From JBBTTS01 sp038064135 (GTDB taxonomy: Bacteria; Patescibacteriota; Saccharimonadia; Saccharimonadales; OMJO01), in NCBI GenBank assembly GCA_038064135.1, contig JBBTTS010000014.1, forward strand, positions 7,829-71,828: 64,000 nt of DNA, written 5' to 3'. Of the stretch, positions 8,499 to 16,303 are shown piece after piece. The number at the start of each line of letters is the position of its first letter. Position 1 is the stretch's first letter. The notes beneath the pieces are model-generated. The model saw only the letters and a program-made list of their open reading frames with translations. It did no database searches and was not told the origin of the DNA. The translations under genes and the position numbers were made by a program.

Positions 8499-9524
8499 AT
8501 GTCTTATCAAAATGCCAAAATTGCTGAAGTTGGCCAGCAACTCATGGGGCGCATAACAACCGAAGGAAAGGCTGTACTGCGAAGTCCAGTATTTAGAGCG
8601 TTGTTTGGAGAGTTAAAAACGCTACCCCCAGAGCAGAGGGGCAGTTTTGGTAAAGAGCTCAATCAGCTAAAAAATGAGTTAGAAGTAGCCGTTAAATCAG
8701 CGACAAATCCTGAGCAAGCCCTTCCACCTATCGATGTAACGGCACCATTTGATATTAATGTGTCTGCCGATAGACGCCCAAGCCTTTTGCCAACGCAGCA
8801 AGGCAGCCGCCATCCACTATTGACCGAACTGGACACCATACTCGACATTTATAATCGCATGGGTTTTACAGCGATAGAGTCGAGGCAGTTAGACGACGAC
8901 TATCATATGTTTGCCAGCCTTAACTTTCCCGAGGGACACCCTGCGCGCGACGATTTTGACACTTTTATGACCGAAGAAGGTTTAATTGCGCCGGCTCACA
9001 CTAGCACCATGCAAAACCGCGTGTTAGTACAACACAGAGCCAACCTAGAGCAAGGCGAACCAATCGCCGTTGTTATTCCAGGTCGTGTTTTCCGTAACGA
9101 AGATATCGACGTTACGCATGAGCATACATTTTATCAGCTGGAGGGCGTATACGTCGGTAAAGGCATAAATGTTGGAAACCTCATCGCAACTCTAAAAGCC
9201 TTTATGAGCGAGTATTTTGGCCAAGAGTTGAACGCTAAACTGCAGCCGTTTTATTTTCCGTTTACCGAGCCTAGTTTTGAGTTTGCCATAGAACGGCCAG
9301 AGATTTTGCGTCGCGGCAATACCGAGGCGGATATGTGGTTAGAGCTTTTAGGTTGCGGCATGATCCACCCCAATGTGTTGAAAGAGGCTGACATCGACCC
9401 TAACATTTATACTGGATTTGCTTGGGGCGGTGGCATAGAGCGCTTAGTGATGATGAAAAACCAAATAGAAGACATCCGCCATTTCGAAAGCGGTAAACTA
9501 GACTTCCTGAGGCAATTCAAATGA
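8499..9524 (+). CDS. pheS: Phenylalanyl-tRNA synthetase alpha subunit
   Basis: This 341-residue PheRS alpha chain has class II motif 2 (PGRVFRNEDIDVTHEHTFYQLEG) and motif 3 (TGFAWGGGIERLVMMK), plus the N-terminal coiled coil that contacts tRNA. With PheT it forms the alpha2-beta2 enzyme that charges tRNA-Phe. TATAAT ends 10 nt upstream of the ATG. The gene ends LRQFK-stop, and those bases (TGAGGCAATTCAAATGAAA) overlap the start of the next gene; the same bases reappear at two later junctions. Unusually, pheT is separated from pheS by four small genes. Confidence 0.97.
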   Translation: MSYQNAKIAEVGQQLMGRITTEGKAVLRSPVFRALFGELKTLPPEQRGSFGKELNQLKNELEVAVKSATNPEQALPPIDVTAPFDINVSADRRPSLLPTQQGSRHPLLTELDTILDIYNRMGFTAIESRQLDDDYHMFASLNFPEGHPARDDFDTFMTEEGLIAPAHTSTMQNRVLVQHRANLEQGEPIAVVIPGRVFRNEDIDVTHEHTFYQLEGVYVGKGINVGNLIATLKAFMSEYFGQELNAKLQPFYFPFTEPSFEFAIERPEILRRGNTEADMWLELLGCGMIHPNVLKEADIDPNIYTGFAWGGGIERLVMMKNQIEDIRHFESGKLDFLRQFK

Positions 9525-9526
9525 AA
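9508..9526 (+). repeat. Junction repeat copy 1 (pheS / DUF5674)
   Basis: TGAGGCAATTCAAATGAAA. It holds a GAGG ribosome-binding core, 8 nt of spacer and the next gene's ATG. Here it also encodes the last residues (RQFK) and TGA stop of pheS. Confidence 0.85.
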
Positions 9527-9859
9527 ATTGTTGAGAAAATATCGGTAGCGGAGCTCGAAGAAATGGCTCAAAAAATGGATGGAAACTTGGTAAAAGCCGA
9601 TGTGGACGTAGTTAAAAAAATAGTGATTATCGATATGCCTATGCACTTTGAGGGTGAGCAAGAGTTATTAAAAGATGGTTCTAAGCAGAAGGATCTTTGG
9701 GGAATCAACTTGTTGCCAGCGAAGTATGGTACGGATGATTTTATTGTTTATAACTCGATGATAAACATTAAGCCTCTTGTAAATCCAAGTATGAGTGTTT
9801 TATCAGAAGATATTCGCCAACAGATAAAATCGATCATCAAAGAGGTTGTCCATGAGTAA
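9521..9859 (+). CDS. DUF5674-family protein
   Basis: This 112-residue protein matches the uncharacterised DUF5674 family: an N-terminal KIVEKISVAELEEMA, a central DVVKKIVIIDMPMHFEGEQ, the ELLKDGSKQKDLWGIN segment, and DFIVYNSMINIKP. These are small soluble proteins of unknown role, frequent in CPR genomes and sometimes beside toxin-antitoxin-like genes. Its ATG overlaps the pheS stop (ATGA), and its own 3' end overlaps the next gene's start. It is one of four genes placed between pheS and pheT. Confidence 0.75.
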   Translation: MKIVEKISVAELEEMAQKMDGNLVKADVDVVKKIVIIDMPMHFEGEQELLKDGSKQKDLWGINLLPAKYGTDDFIVYNSMINIKPLVNPSMSVLSEDIRQQIKSIIKEVVHE

Positions 9860-10166
9860 CTACCACACAAATTCATTGAAGAATGCTGACGTATTTACAG
9901 TTATGGGCTCTGTGTACGCCGAGGTGGCTCGATACGATTCTGCAATAGGAGCCGATCAAGCCGATCAAGCCGATCAAGCGATTTTAAGAGCAATGGAACT
10001 GATTGATTTTTCTCAAAACTTAAATACATTAAACGCTGCCCAAAAGATGGAAATTGATAGGTTTGGATCGCTATTGAAAGACCGAGCTAAGTTGCGAGAG
10101 AATAGTAACTTTGATGACTATCTAATGCCATTTGCGTTGGCGGCGAGAATGAGGCAATTCAAATGA
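9852..10166 (+). CDS. Small protein of unknown function with ADQ repeat
   Basis: This is a roughly 104-residue acidic, helical, soluble protein. I choose the ATG at 9852 (MSNYHTNS), which overlaps the end of the DUF5674 gene, over a TTG two codons upstream. It contains three exact copies of a 9-bp unit encoding Ala-Asp-Gln (9951-9977). The last codons are MRQFK-stop, the same C-terminal peptide as PheS, because the gene ends inside the second copy of the junction repeat. I do not recognise a family. Overlap with the DUF5674 gene suggests the two proteins act together. Confidence 0.6.
   Translation: MSNYHTNSLKNADVFTVMGSVYAEVARYDSAIGADQADQADQAILRAMELIDFSQNLNTLNAAQKMEIDRFGSLLKDRAKLRENSNFDDYLMPFALAARMRQFK
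9951..9977 (+). repeat. Three tandem 9-bp units (GCCGATCAA)
   Basis: Three exact copies of GCCGATCAA lie in frame and encode (Ala-Asp-Gln)3. Exact identity at the DNA level points to recent slippage expansion. Confidence 0.9.
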
Positions 10167-10168
10167 AA
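10150..10168 (+). repeat. Junction repeat copy 2 (orphan gene / cupin)
   Basis: TGAGGCAATTCAAATGAAA, identical to copies at 9508 and 10505. It ends the orphan gene with RQFK-stop and starts the cupin gene. Confidence 0.85.
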
Positions 10169-10507
10169 GTTGTAAAAAGAAGTACCAATGATATCCAAAA
10201 AGAGGAGGCTCATGGTGGGAGCGGTGCCAGAAAAGTGTACGCGTCACCCGATCATCTAAAGAGCGCGCATTTTGAAATGATGACTCACGGATATTTACCA
10301 GCAGGTAAAACTTTTGATTGGCATGAGCACGTGGATACGGAGGAAATCATGGTTGTATTAAAAGGTATTGGTGAAGTTCACGATAAAGATGGTCAATATT
10401 CTTACGAGGCTGGTGACGTTTTTGTTTTTCCGACTAACACGCAGCACAAGATTCACAACCCCAGCAGCGAACAGCACGAAATGATATTTGTCAGGGTAAA
10501 AGTATGA
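10163..10507 (+). CDS. Cupin-domain protein
   Basis: This 114-residue single-domain cupin has motif 1 DWHEHVDTEEIMVVLKGIGE (metal ligands H, H and E) and motif 2 AGDVFVFPTNTQHKIHNP (final His ligand). It is a beta-barrel that binds a metal. Small cupins may act as isomerases, dioxygenases or ligand-binding proteins, and the substrate cannot be predicted here. Its stop codon lies within the third junction repeat that starts the SDR gene, so it seems to have been added to the operon as a unit. Confidence 0.88.
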   Translation: MKVVKRSTNDIQKEEAHGGSGARKVYASPDHLKSAHFEMMTHGYLPAGKTFDWHEHVDTEEIMVVLKGIGEVHDKDGQYSYEAGDVFVFPTNTQHKIHNPSSEQHEMIFVRVKV

Positions 10508-10523
10508 GGCAATTCAAATGAAA
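10505..10523 (+). repeat. Junction repeat copy 3 (cupin / SDR)
   Basis: TGAGGCAATTCAAATGAAA again. In this copy the leading TGA is the cupin stop codon, so the reading phase relative to the repeat differs from copies 1 and 2 while the downstream ATG role is unchanged. Confidence 0.85.
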
Positions 10524-11183
10524 ACCGCAATTATTACTGGAGCAAGTGATGGAATCGGGGCTGCAATAGCCGAAAGATTGAGCTCAGACCATCAACTAAT
10601 TCTTTGTGGACGTGATGAAGAAAAGTTAAAAGTGGTTAGTGAAAAGTGTGGTAACGCAAAATATTTTGCTTTTGATGTGAACAATGCAAAGCAACGAAAT
10701 GATTTTTTTGATCAAGTTTCAAAAGTTGATACGTTAATAAACAATGCAGGTGTGTGGCACAAAGTTGGTGATCTAGAAACACTGAGTGATGAGAAAATTT
10801 TAGAGGTACTCAATACTAATTTAGTCGCTCAGATACTTATTACCAGAGGGCTTTTACTAAAACTCAAAGAGTCTGTCGAAGGGGCAATTATAAATATAAT
10901 TTCAAAGTCCGGTATTGTCGCACAAGCTGGCCAGTCCGTTTATACCGCTAGCAAATACGGGATGCGTGGTTTTACGGACGTCCTAAGGCAAGATTTAAAA
11001 GAATCCAGTATCCGTGTGGGAGCAGTATTTCAATCCGGCACAAACACTCAAATGTTTGCTAAAGCGGGCGATGAGTTTGCGGTAGAAACCTTTACGGAAC
11101 CGAAGGATCTTGCGGAGGTAGTAGCATTTATGCTAAGCCGTCCTGAAAAGTTATGGATAAATGAAGTCATGGTAGAGAAATGA
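10518..11183 (+). CDS. Short-chain dehydrogenase/reductase (SDR)
   Basis: This 221-residue classical SDR has the cofactor motif TGASDGIG (residues 6-13), the NNAGVW motif, the catalytic Ser in IISKSG, and YTASK (Tyr and Lys). It oxidises or reduces an alcohol or carbonyl with NAD(P); the substrate is unknown. It is slightly short for the family (usual length is about 250), missing part of the C-terminal substrate loop. Its stop overlaps the pheT start (ATGA). It is the last of the four genes inserted between pheS and pheT. Confidence 0.92.
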   Translation: MKTAIITGASDGIGAAIAERLSSDHQLILCGRDEEKLKVVSEKCGNAKYFAFDVNNAKQRNDFFDQVSKVDTLINNAGVWHKVGDLETLSDEKILEVLNTNLVAQILITRGLLLKLKESVEGAIINIISKSGIVAQAGQSVYTASKYGMRGFTDVLRQDLKESSIRVGAVFQSGTNTQMFAKAGDEFAVETFTEPKDLAEVVAFMLSRPEKLWINEVMVEK

Positions 11184-13693
11184 AAGTTAGTTTAAACTGG
11201 GCGCAGTTTTATAGCAATGTCGATTTGAAGAGTATTGGCAAAGATGAGCTTTTGAAGCGTATCGGCGCACAACTTGGGGCTGTTGAAGATGTTGTAGAGT
11301 GGGGGCCGCGATACGACGGTATTGTGGTTGCTAAAGTTATCTCTTGCGAAAAACACCAGGCGGCCGACAAATTAAGCGTTTGTCGGATTGACGACGGTGG
11401 AGCCGTGCAAGACGTAGAGCGTGGCGACGACGGACTGGTGCAAGTTGTATGTGGTGCACCGAAGGTGGCTGAAGGCATGACCGTAGCGTGGATACCACCC
11501 GGAACCGTAGTGCCAAGCACCATCGACAAAGATCCGTTTACGCTAGAAGTTCGCGAAATTCGCGGCGCTAAAAGTAACGGCATGTTAGCCAGCGCGAGCG
11601 AGCTGGGCATCAGCGATAACCACGATGGCATACTAGAAATCAAAGAATCCGACGTGCTCACACCCGACCTTATGACTCTCGGAACGCCTTTTAAACAATT
11701 GTATGGCCTAGATGACGTGGTGTTTGACCTTGAGAACAAGATGTTTACCCACCGCCCAGACTGCTTTGGCATCTTGGGTGTAGCACGTGAGCTAGCAGGT
11801 ATTTGCGGGCTGCAATTCAAATCACCAGATTGGTATACGCAGCCGATTACAATCGAATCAACAAGCCAACTTCCCTTTTCTTCAAGAAATGAAATACCAG
11901 AACTAGTACCGCGTTTTATGGCACAAGTTGTCGAAGGCATACAAATTACCCAGAGTCCAACTTGGATGCTAGCCAGCTTTACAAGGACAGGGCTAAAACC
12001 AATTAACAACATAGTGGATAGGTCTAACTATTACATGCAGTTAACGGCTCAACCGACCCACGCTTTTGACTACGACAAGGTCAAAGCGTTGTGTGGCGAA
12101 CAAGTAACAATCTTTCCGCGCTTAGCTAACGACGGAGAAGAGATAAAGCTTCTTGGAGGCAAAACTATAAAGCTAACCAACGAAGACATTGTGATTGCCA
12201 CCGACAAACAGGCAATCGCCTTGGCTGGTGTCATGGGTGGTGCCGAAACTGAGGTGGACGAAAACACCAAGAATATCATCATTGAGTGCGCCACATTTGA
12301 TATGTACGCCATTCGTCGTACCAGTATGCGCCATGGGCTATTTACCGACGCCGTTACTCGGTTTAACAAGGGTCAGAGCCCACTACAAAACCATGTTGTG
12401 TTAGCAAAACTGGTGAGCAACATGGTTAAGCATGCAGAAGGCAAGGCTGGCGAAGTTTACGATTCTAACCCAGACATCAAGCCCATGCCAGTAGTTAGCG
12501 TATCTACAGAATTTATCAACCAAAGACTAGGCTCGTCTCTGACTACCGACGAAATAGCAGAAATGCTTCGCCGCGTTGAGTTCGAAGTGGGCCCAGAACT
12601 AGAAGTTAGTCCGCCATTTTGGCGCAGAGATATCGAGTTTCCGGAAGATATAGTAGAAGAAATTGGAAGGTTGTACGGCTACGATAAACTACCAGTGGCT
12701 TTGCCTCCTCGTGGCAGCAAGCCCGCAATTAAGTACGAGTTGTTAGAAAACAAGAAGCGACTTCGAAAGTTGCTGGCTGCTGCAGGCGCCAACGAAGTAC
12801 TGACTTATAGTTTTGTCCACGAAAACCTAATGCAAAAAGTTGGCCAAAATAAAGAAAATGCCTACCATGTCCGTAACGCCATAAGCCCCGATTTGCAGTA
12901 TTACCGCATGAGTCTGATGCCCAGCTTGCTCGACAAAGTTAATATGAATATTAGAGCTGGGTACGAGGAATTTGCTTTGTTTGAAATGAACAAAGTTCAC
13001 AATAAAGATCTGACCGAAGATGATTTGCCTATAGAAGAAAACCGCCTAGCGTTAGTCATTGCGGTTGACGACAAGGCTGCCAAGGCTAAAGCCGGAGCTG
13101 CATTTTATCAGGCCAGACTCTACTTAGAGTGCGTTGCCCAGGCTTTTGGGGTTGAGTTAATCTATGAGCCAGCAACCACTCACGAACCCAAAATGGAAAT
13201 CGGTAAGGCTGCAGTGGCACCGTTCGAACCACGGCGCAGTGCATATGTAAAAACTGTTGACGGTGAGTTGATAGCCGAATTGGGCGAATTCAAATCAACC
13301 ACGCGCCAAAACCTTAAGCTTCCTTCATACACAGCTGGATTTGAGCTAGATATTGACCGGCTAATCGCACACGCCAAAAATCCGGTATACACCCCGCTTC
13401 CAAGATTTCCTAAGGTCGAACAAGATATAAGCCTACGGGTAAATAATGATGTCGCATTTGCTGATCTGCAAAGCTGTGTCGAGCAGGCTGTTATCGACCT
13501 GCAACCAGATCACAGCATTACATATGTCAACCCACTCGATATATATCAGAAAGCAGGCGAACCAGACAAACAAATTGCTTTTCGAATGAGTATCGCAAAC
13601 TACCAGCGCACATTGACCTCTGAGGAAGTGAACACCTTGCTAGATAAGGCAGCCGAAGCGGCTAAGCAACAATTTGGTGCGGAGCGTATCTAG
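11180..13693 (+). CDS. pheT: Phenylalanyl-tRNA synthetase beta subunit
   Basis: This 837-residue PheRS beta chain has full domain order: an N-terminal tRNA-binding OB fold (about residues 45-160, with EKHQAADKLSVCRID and REIRGAKSNGMLAS), the B3/B4 editing domain (TQPTHAFDYDKV), B5, the catalytic-like core (GANEVLTYSF), and the C-terminal anticodon-binding domain (PRFPKVEQDISLRV). It supplies tRNA binding and editing of mischarged Tyr-tRNA. It begins inside the SDR stop, so translation is probably coupled to the inserted genes. The following membrane-protein gene starts one base after its stop. Confidence 0.97.
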   Translation: MKVSLNWAQFYSNVDLKSIGKDELLKRIGAQLGAVEDVVEWGPRYDGIVVAKVISCEKHQAADKLSVCRIDDGGAVQDVERGDDGLVQVVCGAPKVAEGMTVAWIPPGTVVPSTIDKDPFTLEVREIRGAKSNGMLASASELGISDNHDGILEIKESDVLTPDLMTLGTPFKQLYGLDDVVFDLENKMFTHRPDCFGILGVARELAGICGLQFKSPDWYTQPITIESTSQLPFSSRNEIPELVPRFMAQVVEGIQITQSPTWMLASFTRTGLKPINNIVDRSNYYMQLTAQPTHAFDYDKVKALCGEQVTIFPRLANDGEEIKLLGGKTIKLTNEDIVIATDKQAIALAGVMGGAETEVDENTKNIIIECATFDMYAIRRTSMRHGLFTDAVTRFNKGQSPLQNHVVLAKLVSNMVKHAEGKAGEVYDSNPDIKPMPVVSVSTEFINQRLGSSLTTDEIAEMLRRVEFEVGPELEVSPPFWRRDIEFPEDIVEEIGRLYGYDKLPVALPPRGSKPAIKYELLENKKRLRKLLAAAGANEVLTYSFVHENLMQKVGQNKENAYHVRNAISPDLQYYRMSLMPSLLDKVNMNIRAGYEEFALFEMNKVHNKDLTEDDLPIEENRLALVIAVDDKAAKAKAGAAFYQARLYLECVAQAFGVELIYEPATTHEPKMEIGKAAVAPFEPRRSAYVKTVDGELIAELGEFKSTTRQNLKLPSYTAGFELDIDRLIAHAKNPVYTPLPRFPKVEQDISLRVNNDVAFADLQSCVEQAVIDLQPDHSITYVNPLDIYQKAGEPDKQIAFRMSIANYQRTLTSEEVNTLLDKAAEAAKQQFGAERI

Positions 13694-13694
13694 C

Positions 13695-15455
13695 GTGATT
13701 CGGCTGCGTTGGCTTGCTTCGCTGGCGCTACTCGTAAGCTTTTTACTAACACCGTTGGTTGCTAGTGCAGATCTGCAAGATTTCACCATTACCAACTTCG
13801 ATGCCGACTATACACTGACCACAGAAGATCCCCAAGGGCTGTTAATAGTCAAAGAGCGTATCGACGTAGTTTTTACCAATAATAATCATGGGATTGAGCG
13901 GGCTCTACCAGATAAGTATAAGGGCAAAAAACAGAACATTAGTAATATTCAAGCCTCCAAGGCAGACGGCAGTGCTTGGCCATTTAGCACCTACACTACC
14001 AATGATAACTTGGTAATACGAATTGGCGACCCAAATCAGACAGTAACTGGCCCGCAAACATTTATAATTAACTACCAACAAGAGAATGTAATTAGTTTTT
14101 ATGATGACCACGATGAACTTTATTGGGACATTAACGGCGACCAATGGGCACAGCCCTTTACTAAAGTCACTGCAAACTTCCATTTGCCCACCGCAGTAAA
14201 ATTAAACCAGACCAAATGCTTTGCCGGCAAGTACGGCGAAAGTTCGCAGCAATGTAGTGTTTCAAAAACAAGTGACGGTATAAAAGTCGAAACGCTAAGA
14301 GCACTCCAGCCATACGAAACCTTGACTGGGTTAATTAGCATACAAAAAGGCAGTTTTGCCCAACCAACTAGGGTTGATTGGCTGAAAGAAAACCTCAAAA
14401 ATATATTATCGTTTTTGGCGTTGCCGATACTAGTTTTATTGCCTAGTTTTCGGTATTGGTATAAAAATGGCAAAGATTCAAAAGGTCGAGGCGTTATTGT
14501 TTCTCAGTATGACGCACCTGACAAATTGCGACCAGCAGAAGTTGGGACATTAGTTGATTACCGAGTAGACAACAGAGATATATCGGCAACAATTATAGAC
14601 CTAGCAATACGCAAATATTTAAAGATTATTGAAACCAAAAAAGATAGATTTTTGTTAAAAGACAAGTTGACATACGAGTTTGAGCTAATAAATCCAAGTA
14701 CCACAGGACTAAAAAGCTATGAACGAGATATTTTATGGGGAATATTCGGCGCCAAAACCGAAGTTGACATCCAGGTGGGTCAAATAGTCAACGTCAATGA
14801 TTTAAAGGGCAAGATGTACAAAGTCATTCAGGAAGTCCGAGAAACGGTTAGTTTGTCTTTGGCTCAAGAAGGATATTTTAATGGAAGCCCCCTTAGGGTG
14901 GCTGGAAAGCTTTTTCTTGTCGTAACTGCTGTAGTCATCTCATTATTTGTTTTTGGCGCTATTTTGGGAATATGGTATGTTTTTGGCGGTTTAATAACCA
15001 CGGCGTTCTTGATAATCTTTGCAATGTTGATGCCCAAAAGAACCGAAAAAGGAGTGATGGCAAAAGAACATATTGAAGGTCTGAAGCTATATTTGTCAGT
15101 TGCCGAAAAAGAAAGATTAAAGATGCTTCAGAGCCCGGATTCTCCCTACGCAAAAAAATCTTTAGGGCCGAAGCGAACCGTAGAATTATTCGAGAAATTG
15201 TTGCCATTCGCCGTAGCCCTAGGCGTAGAAAACGCTTGGGCAAAACAGTTTGAAGACATCTACAAATCACCTCCTGATTGGTATAGCGGAAATTGGACTA
15301 CCTTTAATGCGTTGGTTTTTGCCAACAGTTTGTCGACCTCGTTAAATACAATGGGTGCTAATTTTTCACCACCAAGTAACTCTGGCAGCAGTGGATTTTC
15401 GGGTGGCGGAGGCTTCTCCGGCGGTGGTGGTGGAGGTGGTGGTGGTGGCTGGTAG
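13695..15455 (+). CDS. DUF2207-family membrane protein
   Basis: This protein of about 586 residues starts at the GTG one base after the pheT stop. It has a signal peptide (RWLASLALLVSFLLTPLVASA), an extracytoplasmic beta-rich DUF2207 domain (about 25-225), a membrane segment (about 235-255), a cytoplasmic region, and two further membrane helices (about 405-445). It ends in a glycine-rich tail (FSGGGGFSGGGG... ending in W). That tail is typical of the family, whose function is not known; a role in the envelope is likely from topology. A shadow frame on the other strand reads the tail as polyproline and is not a gene. Confidence 0.85.
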   Translation: MIRLRWLASLALLVSFLLTPLVASADLQDFTITNFDADYTLTTEDPQGLLIVKERIDVVFTNNNHGIERALPDKYKGKKQNISNIQASKADGSAWPFSTYTTNDNLVIRIGDPNQTVTGPQTFIINYQQENVISFYDDHDELYWDINGDQWAQPFTKVTANFHLPTAVKLNQTKCFAGKYGESSQQCSVSKTSDGIKVETLRALQPYETLTGLISIQKGSFAQPTRVDWLKENLKNILSFLALPILVLLPSFRYWYKNGKDSKGRGVIVSQYDAPDKLRPAEVGTLVDYRVDNRDISATIIDLAIRKYLKIIETKKDRFLLKDKLTYEFELINPSTTGLKSYERDILWGIFGAKTEVDIQVGQIVNVNDLKGKMYKVIQEVRETVSLSLAQEGYFNGSPLRVAGKLFLVVTAVVISLFVFGAILGIWYVFGGLITTAFLIIFAMLMPKRTEKGVMAKEHIEGLKLYLSVAEKERLKMLQSPDSPYAKKSLGPKRTVELFEKLLPFAVALGVENAWAKQFEDIYKSPPDWYSGNWTTFNALVFANSLSTSLNTMGANFSPPSNSGSSGFSGGGGFSGGGGGGGGGGW

Positions 15456-15471
15456 CCAAGAAATTCTACTG

Positions 15472-15500
15472 TTGGAATAAATTGATAAAAATTGTATAAT
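15472..15500 (+). promoter_or_regulatory. Promoter of tRNA-like RNA element 1
   Basis: TTGGAA (15472-15477) and TATAAT (15495-15500) are separated by the ideal 17 bp, placing the transcription start near 15507, a few bases before the first strand of the structured element. Confidence 0.7.
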
Positions 15501-15506
15501 ACTACA

Positions 15507-15691
15507 GCTTTTGGTCGAGAAATGCTCCCAAATAGCACCTTAACAGGTACAGAATCATAGTATTTTAGTGATTGCGCATGTAACCGACTTATTAAAATTT
15601 TGATTTGTTAGCTACATGTGTAATCTAGGACGTATTTGGAAGGATTATGGTCTTATGTCCTAAAGTCCGAGAGTTCGAGTCTCTACGACCA
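15507..15691 (+). ncRNA. Structured RNA with tRNA-like 3' end, unassigned
   Basis: A strong promoter starts a roughly 185-nt transcript whose ends pair (TGGTCG 15512-15517 with CGACCA 15686-15691). Directly inside the 3' strand is a T-arm-like hairpin (GAGAG-TTCGAGT-CTCT, 15669-15684). Between the ends are two long helices: CGCATGTA/TACATGTG (15575-15582 / 15613-15620) and TAGGACGTA/TATGTCCTA (15626-15634 / 15654-15662, one G-U). There is no D arm or anticodon arm, so it is not an ordinary tRNA. Possible relatives are Y RNA-like tRNA mimics, a 6S-like RNA, or an intron-bearing tRNA; none fits fully. No reading frame fits a tmRNA tag. Confidence 0.4.
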
Positions 15692-15826
15692 CTTGTTCTG
15701 ATTGGTTCACAAAAATGCTGTTCACAGCTAAGTATACCACCCGGTAATACTAGGGCAACAATGTTTACTTAGTCATTATGGACGACGTAGTAGCCAGCAA
15801 AATGTTACCCCGATCCCTACTCACCC

Positions 15827-15837
15827 AAGGAGGTGAT
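15827..15837 (+). promoter_or_regulatory. Full-length Shine-Dalgarno sequence with masking hairpin
   Basis: AAGGAGGTGAT is an 11-nt complement of the usual bacterial 16S 3' end and lies at ideal distance from the ATG at 15842. TCACC at 15821-15825 can pair with GGTGA at 15832-15836, so the site could be hidden in a hairpin. Confidence 0.75.
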
Positions 15838-15841
15838 TTAC

Positions 15842-15994
15842 ATGACCTTTCGAGGTCGATGCGGTGGTCGCAAGAACCGTCCGTCGGCTTGCCCAAAATG
15901 TAAGGGTAAGTTGTCTAACGCATTTGGGAAGTTGACTTGCAGTCATTGCGGCAACTCGGGCACATGCCCAGGCTGTCCCGACTGCGGTCGGTAA
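15842..15994 (+). CDS. 50-residue zinc-ribbon microprotein
   Basis: This short frame encodes MTFRGRCGGRKNRPS, then CPKC (17-20), CSHC (33-36) and the closely spaced C42, C45 and C48 in TCPGCPDCGR. The CPKC/CSHC pair is the classic four-cysteine zinc ribbon; three more cysteines follow, and a basic Arg/Lys-rich head precedes, suggesting nucleic-acid binding. Its ribosome-binding site is the strongest in the window, and it sits between two structured RNA elements, so an RNA partner is attractive but unproven. I do not recognise a named family. Confidence 0.65.
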   Translation: MTFRGRCGGRKNRPSACPKCKGKLSNAFGKLTCSHCGNSGTCPGCPDCGR

Positions 15995-16121
15995 CCCGAG
16001 GGGGCGTGACAGGACTATGAGAACAATTTGTGCCCCAAAAGGCCTTATTTTCACTTGTACCTGTTACGTCACCAATGTAAATTTACAAAAAATATTAAGT
16101 TTTTATTGTTGACGTCGGCTA
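15995..16121. other. Intergenic stretch, no gene seen
   Basis: GTGAC (after the zinc-ribbon stop) and GTCAC near 16067 could pair, and GGGGC pairs with GCCCC near 16030, but neither is followed by a T tract. I see no reading frame or further signal here. Confidence 0.4.
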
Positions 16122-16150
16122 TTGATTAATAGGTAAAAACGTTGTAAACT
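16122..16150 (+). promoter_or_regulatory. Promoter of the second structured RNA region
   Basis: TTGATT (16122-16127), 17 bp of spacer, then TAAACT (16145-16150). The predicted start near 16157 precedes 580 bp of helix-rich sequence without a convincing reading frame. Confidence 0.55.
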
Positions 16151-16156
16151 GGTCAT

Positions 16157-16303
16157 CGTAATTGTGGTTGAGTTTAATTCGATTCCCCTGTTACGAACGT
16201 TGACAGATGAAGAAACTACCCATTGAAAATGTTCCATGGGACGGTGCTGTTTGAAAATATAAAGTAGTTAAACAATACCGTCTCTATGATGAGGCAAATT
16301 TCA
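16157..16303 (+). ncRNA. 5' part of structured RNA region: two hairpins
   Basis: CCCAT/ATGGG (16219-16223 / 16236-16240) forms a small hairpin. A longer one pairs GACGGT with ACCGTC (16240-16245 / 16277-16282) and, after a 2x2 internal loop, TGTTT with AAACA (16248-16252 / 16270-16274). An isolated AATTCGATTCC at about 16186 resembles a T loop but has no stem. This segment is probably part of the same transcript as the tRNA-like element that follows. Confidence 0.35.

Noticed and set aside
11209..12012. Long minus-strand frame of 267 codons
   Set aside because: It lies wholly inside pheT, whose domains are unmistakable; the reverse frame has no recognisable features.
15260..15538. Minus-strand frame with polyproline
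   Set aside because: It is the reverse reading of the glycine-rich tail of the DUF2207 protein.
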